Of a stretch of DNA of 64,000 nucleotides, positions 24,472-37,600 are shown piece by piece. Position numbers and translations under genes: made by a program. The notes below the pieces were generated by a model. The model ran no database searches and was not told where the DNA came from. It saw nothing but the letters and a program-made list of their open reading frames with translations. The DNA is from Aralia elata. Lineage: Eukaryota; Streptophyta; Magnoliopsida; Apiales; Araliaceae. Numbering within the stretch: the first letter of the stretch is position 1; the number at the start of each line of letters is the position of its first letter. The DNA is taken from the NCBI GenBank assembly GCA_034770075.1, contig CM068383.1:5871415-5935414 (forward strand), written 5' to 3'.

Positions 24472-26017
24472 TCAAACATTCGAAAAAAAGAGAGAGCTCG
24501 TTGAAACTGAAGAACTAGGAGCTTCATAAGATCTTTGCCGGAAAGAACCCAAGGAATTAATTCCTGGTGGCGAAATGCCGATAGTCACTGATGAAGACGA
24601 ATGCACTCCGGAGTCCGGTGGGGACCCTAAAATAAAATCCCCATAAATCAAATGTCATTTAATTCATTAAAATTAATTATTATACGCTATGTTTGACAAC
24701 TTAATAACCTAATTTCAAGGTCAAATTTTAATTGAATATATAAAGCTTCAAAATAAAAATTATAAATGTGTTTTAATTTTCAATCTTAAAATTTGATATT
24801 GAGTTGCCAAACATACCGTCAACTACAATTATAGAACTTGAAATTAGTTGCCAAATTAATATCAACATTATTAATTATTCAATGTAGTACAACTTACTTG
24901 TAAGGTTTTCAGACGACGAATTATGAGCATTTTCAGGCTGAGACTTGTTACGATCTTGATTTGTTTGCTGATTCTTTCTCCTTCTACGGTTGTGATCGGC
25001 CAACCTTTTCCGGCAACTCCTTTTGCCCTTGTCGAATTCGGGGAGAAGATGGAATCTGCTTAATTATTTGTAGTAATTATCAAAATTCACCGTAAAATAC
25101 AATTCAACCAAACAAAACATTTTACATTTTACAAGTTTCATATTTAATGATAACACTTTCACTACAAGAAGCAAAAACAAAAATTTGTGGACGAAAATGC
25201 CCTTGGGATCACCCCTCGTACGAACTCAACCAATCACTAGCTGGTTAATTAACACAATCCCAAGGGCATTACAGTCACATTGCATTTTATGTCTCCTCTC
25301 CTCTCCTCTAACTTGGAAAGAATTAGTAAAATTATTTATTTAGTGGTAGTTCTCAAAAATATAAGTGCATGGGGAGGTGCTTCTGATAATTTTACGATCG
25401 AACCTGCTGCACTGTTGGCAGAATCGCTGAGTCAATCCGCCGGCGATAACGGTGGCGGCTTTTGAGTGAAACTCGCAGACCTTGTGGCGGCGGTGGTAAT
25501 GCTTGGCGTGGGTCAGATCAGCATTGCAGCCCTCAGCTTGGCAACGTGGGGAGTGTACTGAACCGGGTTCATGCGCTCTGGACCGGCGGTAGAGCTGCTC
25601 TACGAAGTCATTCTCCGACGAAGAAAAATAAGTCCGGCCACCCAAATTCAGCCCTATCCTGCTAGTGTAGTCAATCCCGGCCGGTTCACTCTTGGGAACA
25701 ACCATGTACCCGGTCGGACCGGAATGGACCGGTTCGAGAGATATCGTTGTCACACCGGGAGGTGGGTATGACGCGCCGTAAGTGCGCGGGTCGTAGAGAG
25801 ATTGGAAATGGGTGTTTTGGGTTTGTGGGTGATGAAAATGGTTATGGTTTGGACGATTATTTAAGCCATTTTGATTAGGATTTATCAGATTGTGGCTGAA
25901 AGTTTGATCGGAGTAGTGATCAAAAATATTCAGGGGAGTTTGGCCGGGATCTTGAGCGGGTTCGCCGTCGCCGGTGAGCATAATGGTTGATGGGTTTCCC
26001 CATTCATAATCCATCAT
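24472..26017 (-). CDS. SPL8: SBP-box transcription factor SPL8
   Basis: Three exons on the minus strand: 26017-25404, 25055-24898 and 24626-24472, giving 308 codons plus stop with GT..AG introns. The first junction again splits the Arg codon after CQQCS. The N-terminus (MMDYEWGNPSTIML) and the block IGLNLGGRTYFSSSENDFV match the SPL8/LIGULELESS1 group. The SBP domain is about 158-233 (RCQAEGCNADL... FHLLPEFDKGKRSCRKRL) with both zinc sites and the basic nuclear signal. The C-terminus is short and Ser-rich, with SLGSFRQRSYEAPSS and ending SLFFSNV, like Arabidopsis SPL8. SPL8 acts in the nucleus in anther, pollen-sac and gibberellin-related development. There is no miR156 site, as known for this clade. 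I chose the ATG at 26017 by homology; an in-frame ATG at 26041 would add eight residues. It converges with the other SPL gene about 10 kb away. Confidence 0.95.
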
Positions 26018-26361
26018 TTTATTTTCTCTCTCCTCCAGCAAACTAACCTACTTTTTTTTTTCTCTCTCTATAACTTTTCTTGATTTGTACAAGTAGGAAA
26101 AAAAATACTCATACTGTATATTTATACTGTTAGAAATAGAGAGTTTTTCTTGAACTGCATTATATGAAATCAAGAAATTGAGAGAGAAAGAAAGAGAGGG
26201 AAATCTGTCAGCTTTAGAGGGTAATTGAGCACTAGAAAAGCTGCAAAGATTTTAGCTTTTATTATTTTGTGGGTGAATAATGAAAATTTGGAATAGTAAG
26301 AACTAAGAAGTGACTGGGCTTTAGGGACATGTTGGGGTTAGAGGGAGTATGAGAAAGGAAA

Positions 26362-26372
26362 GGTTTTTATAG
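26362..26372 (-). promoter_or_regulatory. candidate TATA box of SPL8
   Basis: On the minus strand CTATAAAAACC lies about 345 bases upstream of the SPL8 start. It is followed by a GA/CT-rich leader (26040-26360 is rich in AGAGAG on the plus strand). Position and composition only. Confidence 0.5.
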
Positions 26373-27849
26373 AAAGAGAGGGAGAGAAAGAGAGAACTAC
26401 AAGCTAGCTAGCTATACAGGGTTTATGTAAGTTTCTCATTCAGAAATAGAGTTTTCAGAATCCTACTGGCTACTAACTTGCTAACTCTTATCGAAGACGT
26501 GTCTAATGGTAACTCTTTATGCAAAAGTCAGAATCAGCGGGCGCTACAGGTTAAAAAAGGAGGAGTAAGTTTACCTTATATTCCCCTAATTTCTCTCATG
26601 CCTTCCTTCTTCAGGGACTCCTTAGGCCATTAAGAAGAAATGTATCCCTGAATTCTAAAAAAAATAAATCATTTAAATTACTAAGTTTTTCTTTTATTAT
26701 GTTTCTAACTTTAGTACGTATAATAGCGATTATAAAAAATGATCTTATGTTATTTAATTTTTCATCAAAACTCGTCTAGTTTTGGACGAAAAAGTTTGAC
26801 CAAAAGTAGTTAAGCTTTCCCTCAATTTCTTTACTTTTTTCTTTCATTAAAAAATTCGGTAACAAAAAAAAAGAAGACAAAAAACATAATTTTTCTTTCT
26901 TTTATTTTATTTTCCGTCAATTTTAAAACTTAGTAACAAAGTATTAGTCTTTGTTGGCATTTTTTTGCTTTGCTTTCACTCTCTAAAAGTTTAAATCTCT
27001 ATGTATGGCATGGCATCTTCGCATGAAATAAGTATCTCTTTCCTTTCTCTCTTGTTAAGTAACCAATTCATCTAAAAATTGAAGTTGTTAGGAAGAGGCA
27101 CCAACAATGTATATCATATCTAATACTTTCCCTCAACTGCAACTTTATAGAGATCTTGCACACTTAGAACTCTGATATCATGTTAAATAATCAATTCATC
27201 TAAAAGTTTAATCTATTAAAAAGAGACACCAATAATATTTATCATATCTAGCTAAGATATCTGTCTAGGTGATTCGAGCTGAGATGAACTGAACTGAGTA
27301 ATGACTAATGAGAGGGGTTTTGGTTAGAGGTAGGTGTGTGTTTAACTATTGTACGTAGAAGATTTACTTCACATTTTACTCCTCGACTGAGTGTAAATTT
27401 GCCAAAAAGCCACTTAAGTGTGATAAAAACTTTGTGGCATGGTCTGTTGAGGACGCGCCTTTGAATTATATGACTTTATGGTTTTTGTTACTCGGACATT
27501 ATTTCATGATTTTAAGCATAATTGGAAAAAAAAAAATTAAAGGATGCTTATATATTAATCAAACTTTAAATGATAGCTGCACACCCACAATAAAAAAGCC
27601 CACATCAAGCATAAAAAAACCTTCGTGATGGGTAACTCCATTCATTTTCACTTGTTTTTGAATTAGAGACCATAATATAGAGTCAAAGTAGACAATTTTA
27701 TTTATGTGCAAGGTGAATCGGTTGACATGCTTCACATCATCTAATATAAAATCGTCTACATGTTTAACTAGTCTCCTTGTGAGGAGGTGTGTTTAGATAT
27801 ATCATATATATGAACTAAGTTCCACATTGGGAATAAGAACCGGAGACTA
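26373..27849. other. SPL8 upstream region and intergenic DNA
   Basis: Contains AGAGAG-rich and GCTAGCTAGC sequence just upstream of the SPL8 TATA candidate. No gene or other structured element recognised beyond 26.6 kb. Confidence 0.5.
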
Positions 27850-27862
27850 TATACATAACCTT

Positions 27863-28043
27863 GATTTTTTTTTTTAATTCTTATCTTCCGGTATCTGACA
27901 ACCATTAGACTTTCATAATCAAGTTATGGTCATACCTACAAGGGGGAGCTTCCTAACACCATTTTTTTTTATTTACAAGACTCGAACTCGAGACCTTACT
28001 TAAGGGGTATCGAGTTCTTTCCACTCGACCCAATGATGTTGGT
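27863..28043 (-). mobile_element. tRNA-derived SINE, copy 1
   Basis: Flanked by a 13-base direct repeat TATACATAACCTT (27850-27862 and 28044-28056). Read on the minus strand it has a box A-like TGGGTCGAGTGG, a box B-like GAGTTCGAGTCTTG, a body containing AGCTCCCCCTTGTAGG, and a poly-A tail (T run near 27866-27876). The body is shared with the copy at 45336-45532. Confidence 0.88.
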
Positions 28044-28056
28044 TATACATAACCTT

Positions 28057-31000
28057 AATGGCGTACTCTACATCTCTACTCATTTCTAATTAATTTTTGA
28101 AGTTGACTATCCCTCGTTATTACTTGATTTTGATCAGCTAAATATTTCAACCTTTCAATTGTAGGATTTTACAGCCCAATCCCACAATACTTATTAACAT
28201 ATGATGTGCATATATCAAAACCCCCAAAAAATGGAGAGAGAGAGAGAGAGGACTTATGGAATTAAGCTATGATAATGGAGGATCAAAGTAAAAGCATAGT
28301 TAATTAAATAAACCATATATTAGCAAGAACTAAGACTCTTAACTTTTGGACAATTATTAAATTTTTTTTAGTGTACATGTGTACTTGTTATATACGGATT
28401 AATGCCTGAAAAACTCAGAGCAAAGGTAATGCAGAAGATCTTGCCGTGCATGCAGATAAGAAAGAAAATATGAAAACTTGTTAACTGAATTGTACCTAGC
28501 TTGTGACTTTAGTATTGTTTGACTTTAGAGTTTATATGGAACACATATATAGCAAGCCGGTCGATCTACTTTATTGGTGTACTAAGCTAGTAAATTGTTT
28601 ATTAGTTAAGTAGCACTACTTCCGTTTTAAATTATAAAATTATTATATATGACTTTTAAAAATCTATTTAACATATTTTTAAACTTAAAATTAAGATGAT
28701 TCAATTATAAAAAAAAAGTATGGAACAATAAATCTTCTAATAAATAGTAATTTTTAGATAGTTTACAAAATTTATCATTCTATTAATTAAAATTTTAAAA
28801 AATTATGTCAATTTTGAGTTTGAAAACTTTTTAAGTTGATTTTAAAAGTCAATATTATAATCTTATATATTTTTTTCCAAAAGGGAAAATAAATTTCCAT
28901 GGCCCCAAATTATAGTCATAAGGTAGCGTAAGGGTCAGACTCATACGTGTAGTCGTAGAATTCAGATTGCATTCTATACGAATGCATTGCTTTTTATAGA
29001 ATCATTTCACCTTGTCAAGAAAATAATTATGTTGTTAGAATAATAGGTGTCACTAAAAATTTAAAATATTATTAGAAAATATAAAAGTTTTGTTAAATAT
29101 AAATTTATTCTGACACCATAAATATTATTATGACATTATTGTAATTCAATAACTTTTATTACACAATTACAAGTATCTTGTTTTACAAATGTAACTCATT
29201 CAATATAAATTAATAAATATATTTCTAAACAAATTAGTGCAACTCGTTCTTATTGAATTATAATGGTCGATCAGTTGAATGACAATTTTATCAAAATAGC
29301 CATATAGGAGAGTAGGAGATTCTTTGATAGAGGAAGATTTTATGTTCTAATTTTGAGGGTACGAGAGGTGAAAGAACACCTTACGTATCTGCGTGAATTA
29401 TTTCTCGTAATAATATTTTTTAAAAAAATTACAAACACCTTCTTATATGAGTTCAATGCACTTTCTATCTCTAAGTTTATTACATTTTGCACATTGTATC
29501 TTATATTTCAAAACATCACATTTTATATCTTACACTTTTAGCGAATTGACACCTAACACTCTTCGGCCTAAATCCGTTAACTGAGAGTAACAAGATTAGT
29601 AAAAATAAATATTTTACATTGTTTAACCATTTTTAATAAGTTAATTTACCAACTAATATTCTAAATTTTATAAAAAATAAATTTATCAACTAAATGAATA
29701 TTTATTCTGTTAAATCATTTTTATTTATAAATTTATCAATTAAATAAATATATATTATGTTAAAATTATCAACTAAATAGATATGTACTTTAATCATTTT
29801 TAATAAACTAAATTTATTAACTGAATATTGCTTTTTATATAGAGACGGGACAGAGAGGAAGAGAATTAATAAAAAAAATGTGTTTGGAGGGAGGAGAGAG
29901 AAAATGGATACTATGTTGAGTGCAGTAAAATGAATCAAATAATTCAGATTTGATTTATATTTGTTCGACTAAATATTCAATTCGAGCTCGACTCAAAATA
30001 TAAATGATTCAAATATGAGTTAATTTTAAAATTCGATAAATTATTCGAATCTCTTTAAATTGTAATTTTTTATTGATACTCAGATCATATTTGTTCGAAA
30101 AGTTCAAATTGTACGGGGTTGATTCGAGACTCGGTAGCTAAACGAGCCTCAATCAAATCTTATTTTATATTTAATAATTTTTATAAATCAAATATAAACG
30201 ACTTAATATTGTATTGAATTCGTTCACGCCCCGACCATTGGATCCATAAAAAAAAATTGCATTCGGTGGAAAGACTGACATGGACGTTGAGACTCCTATT
30301 GTACGGAATGTCTAACTTAGTCAGATAGTCCCATGTGAATGTAAGTGTGGAATAATTGAGAGAGACAATAAAATGTATGATCAATATTAGTTTTTTTAAA
30401 TATTTTCACATATAAATTAATTGAATTATAGATGATATAATTCTCCTTTCTTTAAAAAAATAATTAAATGTATAATTTTTTTATTTCTAAAAATATGAGA
30501 TAAAATACATATCGTAAACGATAAATTTGTCATTTAATGGAGTTCATTCGTATAAAAAATTAAAAGTACTCATCACTTTATATAATCTTGTAGGGTTACT
30601 GTGAATAAATTTGAAATTTTTTTACTTTCTTTCTTTTATTTTTATTTTTCTTAATATGTGTACAAATTATATTTTGTTCATCCTTTTGAGGATAGGAAGA
30701 GTAATAAAATTATAAATCACCAAACAACGCTATTAAATAGAAGTTTTATTTTTCAAAAATTAAATGAATCACATTAAATTTAAATTAAAAAAATACAGAG
30801 TATATTATACTAACTTTGAAAAGTTTTATTTTAGAATAAAGGGTGTACATTGTATACTAGAAACGAGACACTCTTATGAATCCAAATTTCTTTGCACACA
30901 TGCTTCTATATTATCATAAACCCATATGATATTATTGGTATAATCGATCAAGTACTCGATTGCTACAATGCAAAATTAAATTAAATATCAACCACCTTGA

Positions 31001-31429
31001 GACAGTCAAAGACCACCCCGTTAAAGTCTCACACATGAATTTATAAGGCCCTCAACCGCACTATGAATTTGTTCAAAAGTTGCGTTTGAGATTGTGCTTG
31101 AACGGCTGCGTTTGTGACTTATGTAAATGTTTGAAATAAACTGCAAAAAAATTTCAAATATATTTATGTTTTACTCGGATTGTAGGAATCAAGATGACTC
31201 ATTTCTATGGAATGAATAAATTGTGTTTAGTTGTTCCATTGGAATGAACCAGTCTCATTCCCACTACATTTGTGAATTTTATTTCTCGAGAGATGATATA
31301 AAATGACTTATTCCAGTCACGAATAATATGAATCATTTTGTTCCCTTATCTATTCCATTCATCTAACAATATCATTCATTCGATCCAAACCCAACATAGG
31401 ACTTTCAAATGGTCTAAATTTTCTAATTA
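28057..31429. other. AT-rich intergenic DNA
   Basis: No gene supported. A diverged Stowaway-like stretch at about 28613-28862 begins ACTTCCGTTTTAAATTATAA and resembles 58158-58405. There is a GA repeat near 28232-28250. Other open frames are AT-rich noise. Confidence 0.5.
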
Positions 31430-32400
31430 AAGGCTCCAAGCACCGTAACCAAACCTGCACTATATCAAGCTAAAATTCACCACCAAAAGGACCAAAGGAC
31501 ACAAATTCTGAACGAACTTGAGCACATGCATGACTAGTGAAGTACATCCAACTAAAGTTACAGGAAAATAACTGGGTAAAATCTTCACTATTTACCATGT
31601 CGGCAACGAGCCAAAAAGGTCCTAGTCTCTGAACTAAATGACACCGAAACATCCACATTTGTAGTAGAACAAGCTAGTAATGGTTCTGCATTATATGGAG
31701 CTGTATTCCTTGCCCTGTCAACATCTCACCCCAATGATGAAGCAAAGTTGAAAAAAAATGATAGTGATAATACCTTCACCTTGATTATGAATTGCTATAA
31801 AACAAGCAGGCCCTAATCATTCAAACGTTTAAAATGAAATTCCAATTGTATGTGTTTCAAAAAGCTAAGCCACAATTTGCCGAACTATAAAGCCTTTCAA
31901 GCGGTCCCCTAACAAAATTCTCAGACATGGCGCAACCTCCCAACCGAAGCTGGAATCCATGAATTCACAGTTCTTCTGGTGTCTTGTTCAATTGATTTTC
32001 TCTCTTTCTTTCTGAAGCTTCCTTAGTCACTGTCTCCAATGCTTGTTCATTCGATCACTATCTTCAAGGGGAAGTTGATTGGTAGACTCAACTATCTGAA
32101 ATAGGATAAGAAGAATATTATGATTTTTTTTTGAAAATTCATGTATAAAACCATTCCAATCATCATCACTACATGGATCAGATAGTCCATTAAACCTGAA
32201 GACCGAAAAGGTGAAGATAAGCACACTAACACCTAGCAGGCCAACGCCCTTTTTACCAAAAATAACAATCAAAAGAATCAAAGCAAAATGAGGCACCAAG
32301 AAGTTGTTCAATAAGAAACAGGGTGAACACAAATCTAGAAATCTCAAGGAGCAACAAATACGCAGGAGCAATTTCAAATATGTTGCTTGTAGAACATACT
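31430..32400 (-). other. unresolved stretch, possibly the 3' part of a minus-strand transcript
   Basis: Less AT-rich than its flanks. It holds minus-strand open frames (31470-31658 and 32027-32377) and, at about 31985-32050, a Glu/Lys-rich frame reading LETVTKEASERKREN before a stop. I could not connect these by convincing splice sites or match them to a family, so no gene is called. It may be UTR, decayed exons or noncoding DNA. Confidence 0.3.
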
Positions 32401-32507
32401 TCTCATCACATAAAGCAAAAGGCTACTTTATACTCCCTCTTCAAGAAAGATTACGTTGACCTTTTTCTATATGCAAGAAATTTGAGAGGTTTGCTTGGGA
32501 CACACTT

Positions 32508-32668
32508 AAAAATAATATTTGGGAATTGATATTTCCACAAACAAAAGTGAGAGCTCCACACAAGGTCCCTCTCACATGATTAGTAAATGGGTCCCACACT
32601 TATGTGATAGAGACCTTGTGAAAATATCAATTTTTACTTGTGGAAATAACAATTCCCTAATATTTTTC
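32508..32668. mobile_element. small fold-back MITE
   Basis: A 161-base imperfect hairpin. The left arm (from AAAATAATATTTGGGAATTG) pairs with the right arm (reversed AAATATTAGGGAATTG) over about 65 bases, including TATTTCCACAA and CACAAGGTC. No coding capacity; no clear target duplication found. Confidence 0.7.
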
Positions 32669-33393
32669 GATAATCTTTTTCCAAAATTAAACTCAGCCAT
32701 GTATAATGACGACAATCAACACTTCCTCAAGGATGAAACACACAGCCATGTGAGAGAATTTGCAGAAGGGACACAGAGATTTCATATAATCTTCTACAGT
32801 TTAAACAGCCCCTACCAAATTTCGTGCTGAGGAAATATATAAAACTGATGATGCTTTGGGGAAGCATAATGTCCAAAATGTCCTTGGCCTAAATGAACTT
32901 TGTGAGAAGTTCATAAATTGATTTTCAAAATTCAAGAAAAAGAAGTATTTGGTGACGAATATTTTAGAAACGGTTCAAGTAAATTAAGCACCCAGATATC
33001 CCCTAAAAAGCCAAGAGGCTAAACCAAATACCTCTACTAAATTTACCAGCTGGAAATGTTCGAGCTTTGCAAAAGAGACCACATGGAACTAGGACAATGA
33101 TATTACATAATTAAATCTTGGCCCTCAGCAAGCAATTTAAATTTGAAACTAGAGATGCATTCAGTGCAATTTCCTGTAAGAAATAATACCTCATTCCATA
33201 ATCCATTTAGTTCATGGTGATATGGCAGCATTTTGGACATCCAAAAATGGCAAGTATGACACTCAAAACTGGATTATGTAAATTCATATTCCAAAATTCC
33301 ACCTTAAAGTGACTTCCGCACTGAGAAACTGAAGGAGGATAATATAGTTCTGGTGATGCATAATTTAGAAGTTCTTGAATTGACTAAACTAGT

Positions 33394-33592
33394 AAACTAT
33401 GCAGCTAGCTTCTTAGAATGTTGAAAAGCATATTCCTTGAGGAAGGTCTTTCAGTGGACAAAACTTCTGGATGATGTCACTAAGCATATATATATATATA
33501 TATAAACTATGCAGCTAGCTTCTTAGTAGGTCGAATGCATATTCCTTAAGGAAGATCTTTCAGGGCACAAACCTTCTGGATGACGTCACTGA

Positions 33593-33629
<37 letters not shown>
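33394..33629 (+). repeat. tandem duplication (about 110-base unit) ending in (TA)n microsatellites
   Basis: Units start at 33394 and 33504 with AAACTATGCAGCTAGCTTC. They share GCATATTCCTTRAGGAAG and TCTGGATGAYGTCACT, and each ends in a TA microsatellite of different length. Confidence 0.9.
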
Positions 33630-33633
<4 letters not shown>

Positions 33634-34497
33634 TTTACAAATCCTTATCAAAATCTCCCCTAAACATTCATAAGCTTTTAATTCCCTATCTAATTTGTGC
33701 TTGAGAAGGAAGGATAAGAGCATGGGGAATGAAAAAGGACAAGAATAAGAACAAACTATCATATGCGGTCATTTGACTACATGCCTTACCTGGAGGACAA
33801 TGCCAAGGCAGCAATCCCCCAAATCTTAACATGGACTGAGGTCTGAATGCCACAAGATGTTACAAATTAAACACATTCTTCTTAAAATTTCAAAAGTAGG
33901 TGGCCACTAATTTTGAATAAGAGAGGCAAAGTATAATTATTTTTTTTTCTTTTCCATTAGTAGCAACAAGAACGTCTACTTCCAAAACATAAAATAACCT
34001 CCCTTCCCAAAATGAAAGTCCAATCTGAGAAGTAAATTATTTACTAAAAGCTTATCTTTAATGTAATCAAAGCCAAAAACTACAACTAACTTCAATATAA
34101 TGAGACTCAATATGTCAAAATTTTAAAATAGACCCTCATTTTGGGATGGATGAAGTAATGCTTTTCAAAAATATAATTTAGAAATAATATTGCATGAAGT
34201 CAGCAAGAAAAGGTACACTCAAATCCATTAACACTTCAAATGTGCACAAAAAAGAACATATAGAACAAGCTTGTACCATCATCTTGTACAAACTAAAAGG
34301 TTATCCACAATAGAAGAACCTCCGTAATCTAAAAATTCTTTTCCACTTGCTTGTTTCCAGTTGGATAAAAACTTTAAAAATTATATTAAATTTCAACTCT
34401 CGTACAATTGAAATTTGATCAAAACAAAAAAGTGGGGGTCAAAATCAAATAATTCTTAGATTCTTTTATCCAGATTAAGGGGTTCAAAGTTCCAGTT

Positions 34498-34560
34498 TGT
34501 TACAAATATGACCTTAGATTCTGATAGTCTGTTACAAATATGACCTTAGATTCTGATTAG
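34498..34560 (+). repeat. 32-base tandem duplication
   Basis: TGTTACAAATATGACCTTAG and the following TTCTGAT occur twice in a row, starting at 34498 and 34530. It lies just beyond the stop codon of the PDRG1-like gene, probably in its 3' UTR. Confidence 0.9.
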
Positions 34561-34610
34561 TCCATTCACAACCATTGAAAGAACTCAGCAATTACTTCTG
34601 CATACAAAAC

Positions 34611-37600
34611 TTACTTTGCTTTGTCTGTTAAGGTCACCAGAGATCTGAGAACGCCTGGACTGATCTTGTCAGCAAGAGCACCCTTTTCACTGATCAAAAA
34701 TGACTTCTCCTTCACATAGCTCTGCAACTTATTCGCATCATAGTCAAGCCTTCCTTGATCTACATTACACCCCGTATCACATATAAGCAACCTCTTTCAA
34801 GGGCTCAATCAGTAAAACAGCTTTTTAAGATAATAGGAGACAAGATTTAAAAAAAAGCAAATTTTGGCATAATATGTCAGATAAGCTAAGGACTGAAACA
34901 AACAATGATCATGGATTCATGATACTACAGCTAGCTTGTTAAATGACAAACTTCACACTTTACTAAACTCTATCTTAAAGAGGGGTGCCTTTAAAACTTC
35001 AAAACTAGCATTTTATAGGAAGTCTATAGGAAGTAACAGAAGTAGAATTTTTGAAGGTGTTAACCTTCTGATTCAGCATGTAGGACAGGCAAAATACAGG
35101 TTGGGTTGGGTTGGGTTTGGATTAGGTAATGTAGGTTATATGTTAACTAATATCTAAAAGTATATAACCTATTTTTAATATAGGTTAAGTAGATTGAACC
35201 CAAGGAGTTATAGGTCAAAACTAAGTCAACCTATATTCACACCATGAGGATATGAGAACAGCCAACTCAGTCGCAGCCCACAAAGCGCGCCATTCTGATC
35301 TAGGAATCCTTCCTCAAAAGTATGCTGCTTCCATTTTCGATTATATATCCAAAGATGCAATCATCTCTCTCTCTCTCTCTAAGTATACCACTTTCTATCT
35401 CTCTATCTACATATAAACCATCTTCTAGAGGTTATAACAATCCAAATTATCCCACTACATGAGGACTTCATGACTAAGACATCAAGTGATCTCACGGGTT
35501 CCTTCTCTCCTTGTACTCGCTTTCTCTCCTCTACGACCTTCACCTCTTGATAATAGATTTGGAATGATTTTAACATATGTGGGTTGAATTAAAGTAACTA
35601 TCAAGTTTGGTCGTTTGGGCCTATATTTGTTTCTCCTAATATAGGCCCAAACTTTGCCTACCCTAAATCACATAAAACAGGTCCTCAACCCAAAATATCC
35701 AGTTAGGTTGGGTTGACTTGATGTGTTTGAACTTACATTGTCAGGTATAGCTGCATGCATATGGTTACTCACATTGTAATTGCCAAAATAAGAAATTCTA
35801 TGACAAAGCGAAAACACTTGTAAGACAAATGGTTAATTAGAGAAATTTCAATAACAATCGACACATATATACATGTATAGAGTATATTGTTCAGGGAAAT
35901 TTATTTTTTAAGTACTCTCTATAGACAGTATGAAACCGGATACGGTGGTGAACCCATATAAAAGCTATGAAAAAAACAGCGAAACCAGTCCAAGAATCCC
36001 CTCTAGGGGTTCTGCCAAAAAAAGGAGTGTCCTATACAGCCTGACACGCGCAAGTGAACAAAAATTAACTTAGTGGTGGCAAAATATCATGTTGTGTGGA
36101 TTTTTTTATTGCCAATCTTGTAATATTTTTTTGATTGAGGTAACCAGAAAGTTTGCGCTACTCCTCATACCCATATTTTATTCCATATAATATAGTCTAC
36201 AATGGCTTAACTACCCACAAACCAAGGTACTGTAATTTTGCAACTTTGAAAACAATTTGATACTAGTGATACCATTGAGGCAATAAACAACAATTTAAGA
36301 TTAGAAGAATGGTCCAGTAGACAGCTGCCAAAACAGGGTGTATGCAGTGAATCAAAATAGTTAGTCGGATGAAAATTTTCATTTTTGTTAATATACATTG
36401 TTCATAAAAATATATATATATATCATTAAAACAACAGGAACTTACCTGATAAACTTAAACTTGCATATGAAGAAATACAATAAACATTAATGTGTTGATA
36501 TATATCTTTTCTTTTTCTTTTTCTTTTTTGTGTATACATGCATGCATATCTATACATATGTCATCCAGGGATTTTATGGAAGACACATAAACATAATGGG
36601 GAAAGAGTGACACCCCAGTCCCACATCGTAACATGTGGGATACTTGAATGTGTATATAAGGACTCAAAGTTGATATCATTAATACCTTCAGTCATGACCT
36701 TTTGGGTGAGTCTATGGTGGCTAAGATGACCCAAGAAGATATTATTGAGACATTGCATTGGGCCTTATTATGCTATGATTTGATTCGGACTCGAGATTTG
36801 ACCCGGTCGTTACATATGGTATCAGAGTTGATTCTCGAAAGCTTGGGTCGGGTCATCGGGCCTAATAGGCCGCTGGTATTATCTTACAATGGCTAGAGAG
36901 GCAAAGATCTAGGCATTGTGTGGCTATGTGTTCGGCCTGACGGAGACGTCAGGTATTTAGTGGAAGAGTCTGTAACACCCCAGTCTCACATCGTAACATG
37001 TGAAATACTTGAATGTGTATACAAGAACTCAAAACTGCTATCATTAATAGATTCAATCATGACCTTTTGGGTATGACCTTTTGGGTGAGCCTGTGGTGGT
37101 GGTGGACTAAGATGACCCACGAAAATATTATTAAGAGAGTGCATTGAGCTTTATTATACTATGATTTGATTCGGATTCGGAATTTGACCCGAGTCGTTAA
37201 GGGGATAAGGTAAAAACCTTTCTCCAAAATGGCATGAGCTGCATGAAATGGAATCCAAGCAAAGATATCAGTTCCAGGGAACATCACCCATGTCTTCTCT
37301 ATGGAGTCATGATTGCCACAAGTTGCACAGACCTCCTTCACCAAAGGCTTGGATCCAGTTCCCTCAATCTCCTTCATTATTGATTCGAAAGGTGAAGGGA
37401 CACTTGTTTTTGTTGTCCTTGCCCTCTTCCTGAGTGCTGTCAATGCTTCTCTATTCCCATTCCTCACTCTATCATTTTCAATTTGCTGCATTAACATAAT
37501 GCAATTCAGTCAATATTATAGATAATTCAATCAATATAGTTCTAAAATTATGAGTACAAGGACCTGGTGTCGTGCTAATAAGAGATTCTCCGCTTCAGTC

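Noticed and set aside
31985..32050. Protein-like Glu/Lys-rich C-terminal frame on the minus strand
   Set aside because: No start codon or usable splice acceptor in that frame (stops lie immediately upstream) and no family match, so not called a gene.
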